Positions 1-7,721 of a DNA stretch of 64,000 nucleotides are shown piece after piece. Both the position numbers and the translations under genes were made by a program. Where the stretch lies: the NCBI RefSeq assembly GCF_940670765.1, contig NZ_CALNVW010000031.1, forward strand, positions 248,001-312,000, in the 5' to 3' direction. How positions within the stretch are numbered: the first letter of the stretch is position 1; each line of letters opens with the position of its first letter. The notes under the pieces are model-generated. The model ran no database searches. It was not told the origin of the DNA and saw nothing but the letters and a program-made list of their open reading frames with translations. The DNA comes from Streptomyces sp. A 4/2 (lineage in GTDB: Bacteria; Actinomycetota; Actinomycetes; Streptomycetales; Streptomycetaceae).

Positions 1-191
1 TCAATGTCGCCATCAACGGCGTCTGGGTCTGCAAGAAGGGCTGTGTCGGCGAGGACCGTGATCTCGTCGACATGCGCTACCGCGAGGTGAAGATCACCGC
101 CGATCTCGCCGCGGGCAGTGCGTCCGCCGTGATCTGGGCCAACGACCTCACCGCCGACTACGTCCACGAGAACAGCGCGTACAGCTCATGA
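1..191 (+). CDS. argJ: Glutamate N-acetyltransferase / ornithine acetyltransferase, C-terminal end only
   Basis: Only the last 62 codons are in the window; reading starts at base 3. The tail NDLTADYVHENSAYSS is the conserved C-terminus of ArgJ, which moves the acetyl group from N-acetylornithine to glutamate in the cyclic arginine pathway. GEDRDLVDMRYREV upstream of it is also typical. The stop codon TGA at 189-191 overlaps the argB start (ATGA), so translation is coupled and the order argJ-argB-argD-argR fits the actinobacterial arginine operon. The catalytic autoprocessing Thr lies outside the window, so activity cannot be judged. Confidence 0.93.
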   Translation, partial: NVAINGVWVCKKGCVGEDRDLVDMRYREVKITADLAAGSASAVIWANDLTADYVHENSAYSS

Positions 192-1129
192 GTACCCGTA
201 AGCACACCGCGCTGCCCAAGGCCCAGACCCTCATCGAGGCGCTGCCCTGGCTGACCCGCCACCACGGCAAGACCGTCGTCATCAAGTTCGGCGGCAACGC
301 CATGGTCGACGAGGAGCTGAAGTCCGCCTTCGCCCAGGACGTCGTCTTCCTGCGGCACGCCGGGCTCAAGCCGGTCGTCGTGCACGGTGGCGGTCCGCAG
401 ATCAGCGCGCAGCTCGACCGGCACGGCCTGGTCAGCGAGTTCAAGGCCGGACTGAGGGTGACCACCCCCGAGGCGATGGACGTCGTACGGATGGTCCTCG
501 CCGGTCAGGTCCAGCGCGAACTCGTCGGGCTGCTCAACCAGCACGGCCCGCTCGCCGTCGGGATGACCGGCGAGGACGCGAACACGATCACCGCGGTCCA
601 GCACTTCCCGCAGATCGACGGGGAGCCCGTGGACATCGGCCGGGTCGGTGAGATCACCGAGATCAACATCGGTGCGATCGAGGCCCTCCTCGACGACGGC
701 CGGATCCCGGTCGTCTCCTCCATCGCGCGCAGCGCCGACGACAACCACGTCTTCAACGTGAACGCCGACACCGCCGCCGCCGCACTGGCCGCCGCGCTGA
801 ACGCGGAGACGCTGATGGTGCTCACCGATGTCGAGGGGCTGTACGAGGACTGGCCGAACAGCGACGAGGTGATCAGCAGGCTCACGGCGAAGGAGCTGGA
901 GAAGCTGCTGCCCGAGCTGGCCAGCGGCATGGTCCCCAAGATGCAGGGCTGCCTGTTCGCCGTGCGCAACGGCGTCACCACCGCCCGGGTGATCGACGGA
1001 CGGGTCCAGCACTCGATCCTGCTGGAGATCTTCACCGACGAGGGCATCGGCACGATGGTCGTGCCGGACGCAGAAGGCGCAGAAGCCGCAGAAGTCACCG
1101 AACGCACCGTCACCGAGGGGGAGTCATGA
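188..1129 (+). CDS. argB: Acetylglutamate kinase
   Basis: A 313-residue amino-acid-kinase-fold enzyme that phosphorylates N-acetylglutamate, the second arginine step. Visible motifs are the nucleotide-binding KFGGNAM (Lys33 onward), the glycine loop VVHGGGPQIS (about residues 64-73) and TDVEGLY in the C-terminal nucleotide domain. Length is normal for actinobacteria. The C-terminus carries an Ala/Glu-rich tail (about residues 295-313) that looks like low-complexity extension. The start overlaps the argJ stop by ATGA and its own stop overlaps the argD start in the same way, so it sits in the middle of a coupled operon presumably repressed by ArgR from a promoter upstream of the window. Confidence 0.97.
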   Translation: MSTRKHTALPKAQTLIEALPWLTRHHGKTVVIKFGGNAMVDEELKSAFAQDVVFLRHAGLKPVVVHGGGPQISAQLDRHGLVSEFKAGLRVTTPEAMDVVRMVLAGQVQRELVGLLNQHGPLAVGMTGEDANTITAVQHFPQIDGEPVDIGRVGEITEINIGAIEALLDDGRIPVVSSIARSADDNHVFNVNADTAAAALAAALNAETLMVLTDVEGLYEDWPNSDEVISRLTAKELEKLLPELASGMVPKMQGCLFAVRNGVTTARVIDGRVQHSILLEIFTDEGIGTMVVPDAEGAEAAEVTERTVTEGES

Positions 1130-2322
1130 GCAACCAGGATCTCGCGCAGCGCTGGCAGGGCGCTCTGATGGACAACTACGGCACCCCGAAACTCTCCCTG
1201 GTGCGCGGCGCGGGTGCCAGGGTCTGGGATGCCGACGGCACGGCGTACACCGACTTCGTCGGCGGCATCGCGGTCAACGCGCTCGGCCACGCCCACCCCG
1301 CGGTCGTCGACGCGGTCTCCCGGCAGATCGCCTCGCTCGGCCATGTCTCCAACCTCTACATCGCCGAACCGCCGGTCGCCCTCGCGGAGCGGCTGCTCCA
1401 GCTCTTCGGCCGCCCCGGCCGCGTGTACTTCGCCAACTCGGGCGCCGAGGCCAACGAAGCCGCCTTCAAGATCGGCCGGCTCACCGGGCGTACCCACATG
1501 GTCGCCACCCAGGGCGCCTTCCACGGCCGCACCATGGGCGCGCTCTCGCTGACCGGCCAGCCCGGCAAGCAGAACGGCTTCGAGCCGCTGCCCGGCGTGG
1601 TCACCCATGTTCCGTACGGTGACGTGGAAGCGCTGCGCGCGGTCGTCACCGAGAACACCGCCTTCGTGATCATCGAGCCGGTCCAGGGGGAGAACGGCGT
1701 CGTCGTCCCGCCCAAGGGCTACCTCCAGGCCGCCCGCGCGATCACCCGCGCCACCGGCACCCTGCTGGTGCTCGACGAGGTCCAGACCGGGGTCGGGCGC
1801 ACCGGCAGCTGGTTCGAGCACCAGGCGCACGACGGCGTCGACCCCGATGTCGTCACGCTCGCCAAGGGACTGGGCGGCGGGCTGCCGCTGGGCGCCGCTG
1901 TGGCGTTCGGCCCGGCGGCCGATCTGCTCCACCCCGGGCAGCACGGTTCGACGTTCGGCGGCAACCCCGTCGCCTGCGCCGCCGGACTCGCGGTGCTCGA
2001 CACGATCGCCGCCGACGGAATCCTCGACAACGTGAAGCGGATGGGGGAGCGGCTGCGGAGCGGAATCGAGGCCCTGGGGCACCCGTTGGTCGGGCAGGTC
2101 CGTGGTGCCGGACTGCTGCTGGGTATCGTGCTCACCGAGTCCCGCGCGCACCAGGTGCAGAAGGCGGCTCAGGACGCCGGCTTCCTGGTGAACGTGACCG
2201 GTCCCGATGTCGTACGACTGATGCCCCCACTGATCATCGGCGACGACGAGGTGGACGCGTTCCTCCAGGCGCTGCCCGGCGTTCTCGACCAGGCCAACGG
2301 GGAAGAGCGATCCGCAGAATGA
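1126..2322 (+). CDS. argD: Acetylornithine aminotransferase
   Basis: A 398-residue class III PLP-dependent aminotransferase that makes N-acetylornithine from the semialdehyde. The PLP-phosphate region FANSGAEANEAAFK, the cofactor aspartate in VLDEVQTG and the Schiff-base lysine K247 in LAKGLGGGLPLG are all present, so the active site looks intact. The ATG overlaps the argB stop (ATGA at 1126-1129), which fixes the start. Only seven bases separate its stop from argR. Members of this family sometimes also act on succinyl-diaminopimelate; the operon context favours arginine. Confidence 0.96.
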   Translation: MSNQDLAQRWQGALMDNYGTPKLSLVRGAGARVWDADGTAYTDFVGGIAVNALGHAHPAVVDAVSRQIASLGHVSNLYIAEPPVALAERLLQLFGRPGRVYFANSGAEANEAAFKIGRLTGRTHMVATQGAFHGRTMGALSLTGQPGKQNGFEPLPGVVTHVPYGDVEALRAVVTENTAFVIIEPVQGENGVVVPPKGYLQAARAITRATGTLLVLDEVQTGVGRTGSWFEHQAHDGVDPDVVTLAKGLGGGLPLGAAVAFGPAADLLHPGQHGSTFGGNPVACAAGLAVLDTIAADGILDNVKRMGERLRSGIEALGHPLVGQVRGAGLLLGIVLTESRAHQVQKAAQDAGFLVNVTGPDVVRLMPPLIIGDDEVDAFLQALPGVLDQANGEERSAE

Positions 2323-2329
2323 GGCAAGG

Positions 2330-2866
2330 ATGACCGAGGCGCAGGAAACCGAGCACGGTGGGCCGTCAGTCCCGCAGACCCGCACGGCCCGCCACCGCCG
2401 GATCGTGGACATCCTCAACCGGCAGCCGGTCCGCTCGCAGAGCCAGCTCGCCAAGCTGCTCGCCGACGACGGGCTGAGCGTCACGCAGGCGACGCTCTCC
2501 CGGGACCTCGACGAGCTGGGCGCGGTGAAGATCCGCAACACCGGCGGCGAGCTGATCTACGCGGTGCCCAGCGAGGGCGGTTACCGCACGCCGCAGGCCC
2601 CGCTCGGCGAGTCCGCCAAGGAGGAGCGGATGCGCAGGCTCTCCTCCGAGCTGCTGATCTCGGCGGAGGCCTCGGCCAATCTGGTGGTGCTGCGGACGCC
2701 TCCGGGCGCGGCCCAGTTCCTCGCCTCGGCCATCGACCAGGCCGAACTGCACGACATCCTCGGCACGATCGCCGGTGACGACACGCTGATGCTGATCAGC
2801 CGCGACCCGGCGGGCGGGCAGGCGCTCGCGGACCATCTGCTGCGGCTGGCGCAGAACCCGCGGTAG
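2330..2866 (+). CDS. argR: Arginine repressor
   Basis: A 178-residue ArgR/AhrC-family regulator. Residues about 18-85 form the winged helix (RIVDILNRQPVRSQSQLAKLL followed by TQATLSRDLDELGA), and the C-terminal half carries the hexamerisation and arginine-binding core with the GTIAGDDTLMLI motif. A short start, GCAAGG followed closely by ATG, follows argD by seven bases, so the repressor is co-transcribed with the genes it controls. It probably also acts on argH through the palindrome at 8418-8429. The N-terminal 17 residues are a variable extension. Confidence 0.96.
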   Translation: MTEAQETEHGGPSVPQTRTARHRRIVDILNRQPVRSQSQLAKLLADDGLSVTQATLSRDLDELGAVKIRNTGGELIYAVPSEGGYRTPQAPLGESAKEERMRRLSSELLISAEASANLVVLRTPPGAAQFLASAIDQAELHDILGTIAGDDTLMLISRDPAGGQALADHLLRLAQNPR

Positions 2867-2871
2867 CGACC

Positions 2872-2900
2872 CCCGGATCTTTCACGTGCGCACATCCGGG
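2872..2900 (+). terminator. Weak hairpin after argR
   Basis: Seven-base arms CCCGGAT and ATCCGGG with a 15-base loop start six bases after the argR stop. There is no T-run. It may end the arg operon transcript, but it is much weaker than the other hairpins in the window. Confidence 0.35.
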
Positions 2901-2992
2901 CCATACATCGGACCTGTACCGGCTGCCGGTGCGGCCCCGTTCGGTTCCGGTCCCCGTCCGATGGCTGCGGAACCTGCGCAGTCATCGGACTA

Positions 2993-3022
2993 TTGACCCC
3001 TGCTCGACCGACGGGCTACCGT
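2993..3022 (+). promoter_or_regulatory. Candidate promoter of the fucosidase gene
   Basis: TTGACC at 2993-2998 and TACCGT at 3017-3022 are 18 bases apart, close to the Streptomyces vegetative consensus TTGACR-N18-TAGRRT. The predicted transcript has a leader of roughly 140 bases before the GTG at 3170. Apart from this and the weak hairpin above, nothing else was recognised in the 303 bases between argR and the fucosidase. Confidence 0.45.
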
Positions 3023-3169
3023 CCCGTCGAGTGCTGTCCGCATGTGCGAACGCCGTTCACAGGGGCGGCTGGGGAGTCGTGCGCGCCGCCGGACGGCACT
3101 GCTGTCGTCCCGGTCGTCGCCCGCTTCTCCCGGCGCTCCTTCGTACCCGACGAAATGGAGTCCCCACCC

Positions 3170-4453
3170 GTGAGCGCGCCCGTGGACACCACCTGGTTCA
3201 CCCACGACCGGTTCGGCATGTTCGTCCACTGGGGGCTGTACGCACTCCCGGCCCGGCACGAGTGGGTCAAGAACCGGGAGAAGCTGACCGACGAGCAGTA
3301 CCAGGTCTACTTCGACCACTTCGACCCCGACCGCTACGACCCGGCCGAGTGGGCCAGAACCGCCAGGGCCGCCGGTATGCGGTACGTCGTCCTCACCACC
3401 AAGCACCACGACGGTTTCTGCCTCTGGGACAGCGCGCTGACCGACTACCAGGTCACCAGGACCCCGTACGGCCGTGACCTGCTCGGCCCGTTCGTCGACG
3501 CCTGCCGTGCCGAGGGGCTGAAGGTCGGGTTCTACTACTCGCTGATCGACTGGCACCACCCCTCCTTCCCCGTCGACGGCACCCATCCGCGCCGTGACGA
3601 CGCCGCCTACATCGAGGCCGCGGCCGACCGGGACATCCGGGTGTACCAGGAGTACCTGCACGGCCAGGTACGGGAGTTGCTCACCTCCTACGGAACCATC
3701 GACTACCTGTTCTTCGACTTCTCCTACGCCGACCGCGACGAATGGTGGGGCGGCAAGGGGCCCGACGACTGGGACTCGCGCGCGCTGCTCGACCTCGTAC
3801 GGGAACTCCAGCCCGGCATCCTCGTCAACGACCGGACCGGACTCCCGGGGGACTTCGTCACTCCGGAGCAGTACCAGCCCGCGGGGCCGATGAGCGCGGG
3901 CGGCCGGCCGGTGGTCTGGGAGGCCTGCCAGACGCTGAACGGGAGTTGGGGCTACGACCGGGACAATCTGGACGACAAGAGCGCCGACCTGCTCGTACGG
4001 ATGCTGGTCGACGGTGTGTCCAAGGACGGCAATCTGCTGCTCAACGTGGGCCCGACCGGGCGGGGCGACATCGATCCGGGGGCGCGGTCCGTACTCGCCG
4101 ACATCGGGCGGTGGATGGACCTGCACGAACGGTCCGTCCGTGGGTGCGGGCCCGCTTCGTACACCCCGCCGCCCGACTGCCGGTACACCCGGCGCGGGGA
4201 CCGGCTGTACCTGCACCTGTTCTCCTGGCCGCTGAGCCATGTGCATCTGCCCGGACTCGCCGGCCGGGTCCGGTACGCCCAACTGCTCAACGACGCGTCC
4301 GAGATCGTCCGGGTCCGGACGGACCCCGACCTGCCCGCCCACAACGCCCGGATGGGCGGCCAGCCCGCCGACACACTGACCCTGGAGCTGCCGGTACGGC
4401 GGCCCGACGCCCTGGTACCGGTCATCGAGCTCTTCCTCACGCCGTCCGCGTAA
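3170..4453 (+). CDS. Alpha-L-fucosidase, glycoside hydrolase family 29
   Basis: A 427-residue GH29 enzyme that removes terminal alpha-L-fucose. FGMFVHWGLYALPA near the N-terminus, YVVLTTKHHDGFCLWDS, and the catalytic strand IDYLFFDFSY with the nucleophile Asp183 are diagnostic; LLLNVGPTGRGDI is the conserved barrel end. The start is GTG at 3170, nine bases after GGAG at 3157-3160; an in-frame ATG at 3155 overlaps that ribosome-binding site and is rejected. No signal peptide is seen, so the enzyme is probably cytoplasmic. The acid/base residue is not identifiable by eye. It lies next to an exported polysaccharide lyase, suggesting a small sugar-degradation cassette inserted between argR and argH. 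Confidence 0.93.
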   Translation: MSAPVDTTWFTHDRFGMFVHWGLYALPARHEWVKNREKLTDEQYQVYFDHFDPDRYDPAEWARTARAAGMRYVVLTTKHHDGFCLWDSALTDYQVTRTPYGRDLLGPFVDACRAEGLKVGFYYSLIDWHHPSFPVDGTHPRRDDAAYIEAAADRDIRVYQEYLHGQVRELLTSYGTIDYLFFDFSYADRDEWWGGKGPDDWDSRALLDLVRELQPGILVNDRTGLPGDFVTPEQYQPAGPMSAGGRPVVWEACQTLNGSWGYDRDNLDDKSADLLVRMLVDGVSKDGNLLLNVGPTGRGDIDPGARSVLADIGRWMDLHERSVRGCGPASYTPPPDCRYTRRGDRLYLHLFSWPLSHVHLPGLAGRVRYAQLLNDASEIVRVRTDPDLPAHNARMGGQPADTLTLELPVRRPDALVPVIELFLTPSA

Positions 4454-4462
4454 CAGCACGGC

Positions 4463-4550
4463 GGCACAACTGCACAGCGACACACCGGCACAACTGCACA
4501 GCGACACACCGGCACAACTGCACAGCGACACACCGGCACAGCGACACACC
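4463..4550 (+). repeat. 24-bp tandem repeat, three perfect copies plus a shortened fourth
   Basis: The unit starts GGCACAACTG and ends GACACACC. Perfect copies lie at 4463-4486, 4487-4510 and 4511-4534. A fourth copy at 4535-4550 is 16 bases long because an internal eight-base piece is missing. The array begins ten bases after the fucosidase stop and ends about 80 bases before the lyase start. It is non-coding by context and is unusually C/A-rich on this strand. Confidence 0.9.
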
Positions 4551-4628
4551 CGCAGAGCGACTCGCAGACACAACGGCAGATCAGCGCAATCATCGGCACG
4601 TCCGTCCGCTCAGCACTCTGGAGGCGCC

Positions 4629-6041
4629 ATGCACCGCCGCACGTTCCTCACGGGGACCGCACTCGGAGCAGCCCTGACCGCCCTGCCGTCGACCGCGCGG
4701 GCGGCGACGCCCGTCACGTCGCTGGCCGCCCTGCAGACCGCGATCGACGCTGCCGCACCCGGCGCGGTGATCACGCTGGCCGACGGCACCTACACGGTGC
4801 CGAGCGGTCAGCCGGTCACGTTCAAGGACAAGCACGGCACCGAGGCCGCGCCCATCACCGTCGTCGCGCAGTCCCGGGGCGGCGCGGTCCTCAAGGGGAA
4901 GCAGAGCTTCGCCTTCCAGAACTCCGACAACATCACCCTCAGCGGCTTCTCGTTCCGGCAGAGCGAGACGCTGGACGTGCCCCCGGACTGCACCCGGATC
5001 CGGCTGACCCGTAACGACTTCCAGCTCGCCGACATCGAGGGCGTGCACTGGGTCATGGTGCGGGCCGACTACAGCAAGGTCGACCGCAACCACTTCCACG
5101 GCAAGTCCACGCTGGGCATCTTCCTCGGCATCGAGGGGGCCGGCACGGACGGGATGGCCCAGCACGTCCAGGTCCTGAAGAACTACTTCTCCGACCACTC
5201 CTACGCCGGGGACAACGGCGGCGAGCCGATCCGCCTCGGCGTCAGCCCGCGCGCGCTCAGCAGCGCCCACGCGGTCATCGAGCAGAACCTGTTCGAGCGG
5301 ACCAACGGCGACCCCGAGGCCATCTCGGTCAAGTCGTCGGACAACGTCGTACGGCACAACACCCTCCGCGACAGCCGGGGCGGCATCGTCCTGCGCCACG
5401 GCAACGGCACCCAGGTGGACAGCAACTGGCTCCTCGGCGGCCAGGAGGGCGTACGCATCTACGGCAACGACCACCTGATCGTGAACAACTACCTGTCCGG
5501 TCTCACCGGCCGGGCGCTGGTGATCGGCAGCGGCACGGAACGCGACCATCTGCCCGGTGAACCCGCCGACTCCCGGCGCGGGAACGACGCTCCCGACCGC
5601 GTGGTCATCGTGTACAACACGCTGCTGGACAACGCCGACGGGATCTCGGGCGAGAGCCAGCGTCCCGAGGAGCCCAGGGACGTCGTCGTGGCGGACAACC
5701 TGCTGGTGGGCGGGGCCGGGAAGCTGGTGGCGATGGCGAAGACCGTCCGGTTCACCTGGCAGAGCAACATCCTGTTCGGCGCCGCGGGCGACGGCAACAT
5801 CCCTGCGACGGGCTTCACCCGTGTCGACCCGAAGCTGGTGGCCGGCTCGGACGGCATCTCCCGGCTGTCGGCGGGCAGCCCCGCGATCGACGCGGCCACC
5901 CTGCAGCAGACGGTCGTCACCTACGACATCGAGGGCAACACGCGCGGCAAGGCCCCGGACATCGGCTGTGACGAGTACACGACCGAGGCGCCGGTGTACC
6001 GGCCGCTGACCCCGGCCGATGTCGGCCCCGACGCGGCCTGA
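4629..6041 (+). CDS. Exported polysaccharide lyase, PL6 (alginate / chondroitinase-B-like)
   Basis: A 470-residue right-handed parallel beta-helix protein. HRRTFLTG at residues 2-9 is a twin-arginine signal followed by a hydrophobic stretch and cleavage after about Ala25, so it is exported folded. The body matches the PL6 lyase pattern: IDAAAPGAVITLADGTY at the start of the helix, YAGDNGGEPIRLG with the calcium-site NGGE motif, and repeated short coils with HNTL, SNWLLGG and VYNTLLDNADG. Members cleave alginate or dermatan sulfate by beta-elimination; which substrate this one uses cannot be read from sequence. GGAGG is four bases upstream of the ATG. Together with the adjacent fucosidase it suggests use of algal or animal acidic glycans. 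Confidence 0.85.
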   Translation: MHRRTFLTGTALGAALTALPSTARAATPVTSLAALQTAIDAAAPGAVITLADGTYTVPSGQPVTFKDKHGTEAAPITVVAQSRGGAVLKGKQSFAFQNSDNITLSGFSFRQSETLDVPPDCTRIRLTRNDFQLADIEGVHWVMVRADYSKVDRNHFHGKSTLGIFLGIEGAGTDGMAQHVQVLKNYFSDHSYAGDNGGEPIRLGVSPRALSSAHAVIEQNLFERTNGDPEAISVKSSDNVVRHNTLRDSRGGIVLRHGNGTQVDSNWLLGGQEGVRIYGNDHLIVNNYLSGLTGRALVIGSGTERDHLPGEPADSRRGNDAPDRVVIVYNTLLDNADGISGESQRPEEPRDVVVADNLLVGGAGKLVAMAKTVRFTWQSNILFGAAGDGNIPATGFTRVDPKLVAGSDGISRLSAGSPAIDAATLQQTVVTYDIEGNTRGKAPDIGCDEYTTEAPVYRPLTPADVGPDAA

Positions 6042-6060
6042 ACCGCCGGTACGCCCGCGG

Positions 6061-6768
6061 TCAGTAGCGGACGAGCGCGGTCGGGCCCGAACGGGTCCCG
6101 ATCGCGAGGTGCGGACGGCGTGCCGGGTCGGCCCAGGCCATGATCCGGTCCATCGCGGCTGCCGGCACGGACACACAGCCGGCGGTCGCGCCCTGCCCGT
6201 CGACGTGCAGGAAGATCCCGGCGCCCCGGCCCCGCACCGGCCGCGCGTAGTTGAAGCCGACGACGAAGGCGTGGGCGTACTGCGTGGGGTACGCGTCGAG
6301 CCGCTCCGCGTCCGCTGCCCGGCAGTCGGCGGGCAGCGGCTCCACCCAGCGGTTGTAGGCGCGGGCCGCGTTGTCCTCGCACCACCACGAACGGGAGTTG
6401 ACCCGCCGGTAGGGGTAGCGGCTGCCCTCCGGGGCGGCCTTGATCCCGAAGGCGTACGGCAGGTCGTACAGGCCGGTGGGCGTGGTGTCGGTGCCCTGCT
6501 TGCGCCGTGCCCCCTCGACCAGTCCCCCCGCGCCGAACCGGGCGGGGGCGGAGCCGCTCGCCCGCCAGGTCCCGGACCGCAGGTCCCACCAGGTGAGGGT
6601 GCCCGTGGTGGAACTGGTACCCATGGCCTCGGCGGTGATCAGCTGGGTGCCGTCACCGGGATCCGCGAGGGCCGCCGCCGGGAGCGGCGGGGGTACGGGG
6701 GACGGCCGAGGGGCGAGCGAGCCCGTCAGGGCGAGCAGAACCGAACCGGTCACCAGTGATCCGCGCAT
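6061..6768 (-). CDS. Exported L,D-transpeptidase (YkuD-fold) protein
   Basis: A 235-residue protein with an N-terminal Sec signal (MRGSLVTGSVLLALTGSLA) and a short Pro/Ala linker. The C-terminal catalytic motif HVDGQGATAGCVSVP places the nucleophile at Cys198, the signature of YkuD domains that form 3-3 peptidoglycan cross-links or attach proteins to the wall. The domain start around TPTGLYDLPYAFG is also typical. The ATG at 6766-6768 is preferred for its signal peptide; a TTG at 6792 would add eight residues, and neither has a clear ribosome-binding site. It converges on the lyase with only a 19-base gap. Confidence 0.85.
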   Translation of the reverse strand: MRGSLVTGSVLLALTGSLAPRPSPVPPPLPAAALADPGDGTQLITAEAMGTSSTTGTLTWWDLRSGTWRASGSAPARFGAGGLVEGARRKQGTDTTPTGLYDLPYAFGIKAAPEGSRYPYRRVNSRSWWCEDNAARAYNRWVEPLPADCRAADAERLDAYPTQYAHAFVVGFNYARPVRGRGAGIFLHVDGQGATAGCVSVPAAAMDRIMAWADPARRPHLAIGTRSGPTALVRY

Positions 6769-6844
6769 ATTTCGGACCGTACGCCGGGACAACGGGTGCC
6801 ACCCGGGCCACTGCTCCGTACGGCCCCGTGACCGCCCGTCGTGC

Positions 6845-7588
6845 TCAGCGGAGCTTGATCGCCCCGCCGTCGGCCATCAGCGTCTGGCCGGTCATGTAGC
6901 GGGAGTCGTCGCTCGCCAGGAACGCGATCACCGGGGCGACGTCCTGCCGCGGGTCGCCGAAGCGGCCGAGCGGGACCTTGGCGGCGGAGGTCGCGTACTG
7001 CTCGGGGTTGGCCTCGGCCCACTGCTCGACCCCGGCCGTCAGCGCCATCGGCGCGACGACATTGACCCGGATCGCGTCGGCGGCCCACTCGTTGGCCACC
7101 ACCCGGCTGAGGCCGCGGATGGCCTCCTTCGCCGCCGCGTACGACGCCTGGTTCGGCTGCCCGTCCAGTCCGGCTCCCGAGGCGAAGTTGACCACCGAGC
7201 CCTGTGCCTTCCTCAGCTCGGGGTACGCGGCGAGCATGAAGTTACGGGTGGCGAAGAGACCGGTGTCCAGTGCGAGCTTCCAGTCGTCGTCGGTCTGCTG
7301 GATGAAGGGCCGCACCCGTGAGGCGCTGGCGTTGTTGACCAGGACGTCGAGCTTCCCGAAGCGGCTCACGGCGGTCTCCACGGCCAGGTCGGCCACGGCC
7401 CGGTCCGAGACGTCGCCGCGGAGGAAGGCGACCGAGTCCCCCAGTTCGGCCACGAGGGCGTCGCCCGCCGCCTGCTGGAGGTCGACCATCACGACCCGCG
7501 CGCCGCGTTCGACGAAAACCCGGGTGACGGCCTCGCCGATGCCGGAGGCTCCGCCCGTGACGACCGCGACCTTGTTCTGAAGTGTCAT
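6845..7588 (-). CDS. Short-chain dehydrogenase/reductase (SDR)
   Basis: A 247-residue classical SDR. The cofactor motif TGGASGIG is at residues 11-18, NNAS at 85-88, and the catalytic Ser137, Tyr150 and Lys154 (YAAAK) are intact. The C-terminal DSRYMTGQTLMADGG is the family's usual substrate-loop region. Asp36 after the second beta strand suggests NAD preference. The substrate is unknown. AAGGAA lies about nine bases upstream of the ATG. A perfect inverted repeat sits 33-71 bases upstream, so the gene is probably controlled by a TetR-type repressor that is not encoded next to it. Confidence 0.9.
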   Translation of the reverse strand: MTLQNKVAVVTGGASGIGEAVTRVFVERGARVVMVDLQQAAGDALVAELGDSVAFLRGDVSDRAVADLAVETAVSRFGKLDVLVNNASASRVRPFIQQTDDDWKLALDTGLFATRNFMLAAYPELRKAQGSVVNFASGAGLDGQPNQASYAAAKEAIRGLSRVVANEWAADAIRVNVVAPMALTAGVEQWAEANPEQYATSAAKVPLGRFGDPRQDVAPVIAFLASDDSRYMTGQTLMADGGAIKLR

Positions 7589-7620
7589 TGCCCTGTTCCT
7601 TCGGCTCTGGATTCCGGCCC

Positions 7621-7659
7621 CGATATGTATCGTACATGCAATGTGTGCCGTACATATCG
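7621..7659. promoter_or_regulatory. Nested palindromic operator upstream of the SDR gene
   Basis: CGATATGTA at 7621-7629 and TACATATCG at 7651-7659 are perfect inverted arms. Inside lies a second palindrome, ATGTA-TCG-TACAT at 7625-7637, and a related, imperfect half at 7642-7656 (ATGT ... ACAT). Two adjacent TetR-like sites would explain this arrangement. The position just upstream of the SDR start suggests repression of that gene. Confidence 0.6.
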
Positions 7660-7660
7660 C

Positions 7661-7696
7661 GGAGCAGTCGGAGCAGTCGGAGGAGTCGGAGGATCC
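7661..7696. repeat. Four degenerate 9-bp tandem repeats
   Basis: GGAGCAGTC twice, then GGAGGAGTC and GGAGGATCC, run head to tail immediately beside the operator. The array lies between the SDR gene and the stop of the flavin-fold gene. Confidence 0.7.
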
Positions 7697-7721
7697 ACGG
7701 GGGGGATCCGGGAGGGGATTC

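Noticed and set aside
4463..4550. CRISPR array.
   Set aside because: The units are contiguous, with no spacers and no cas genes nearby.
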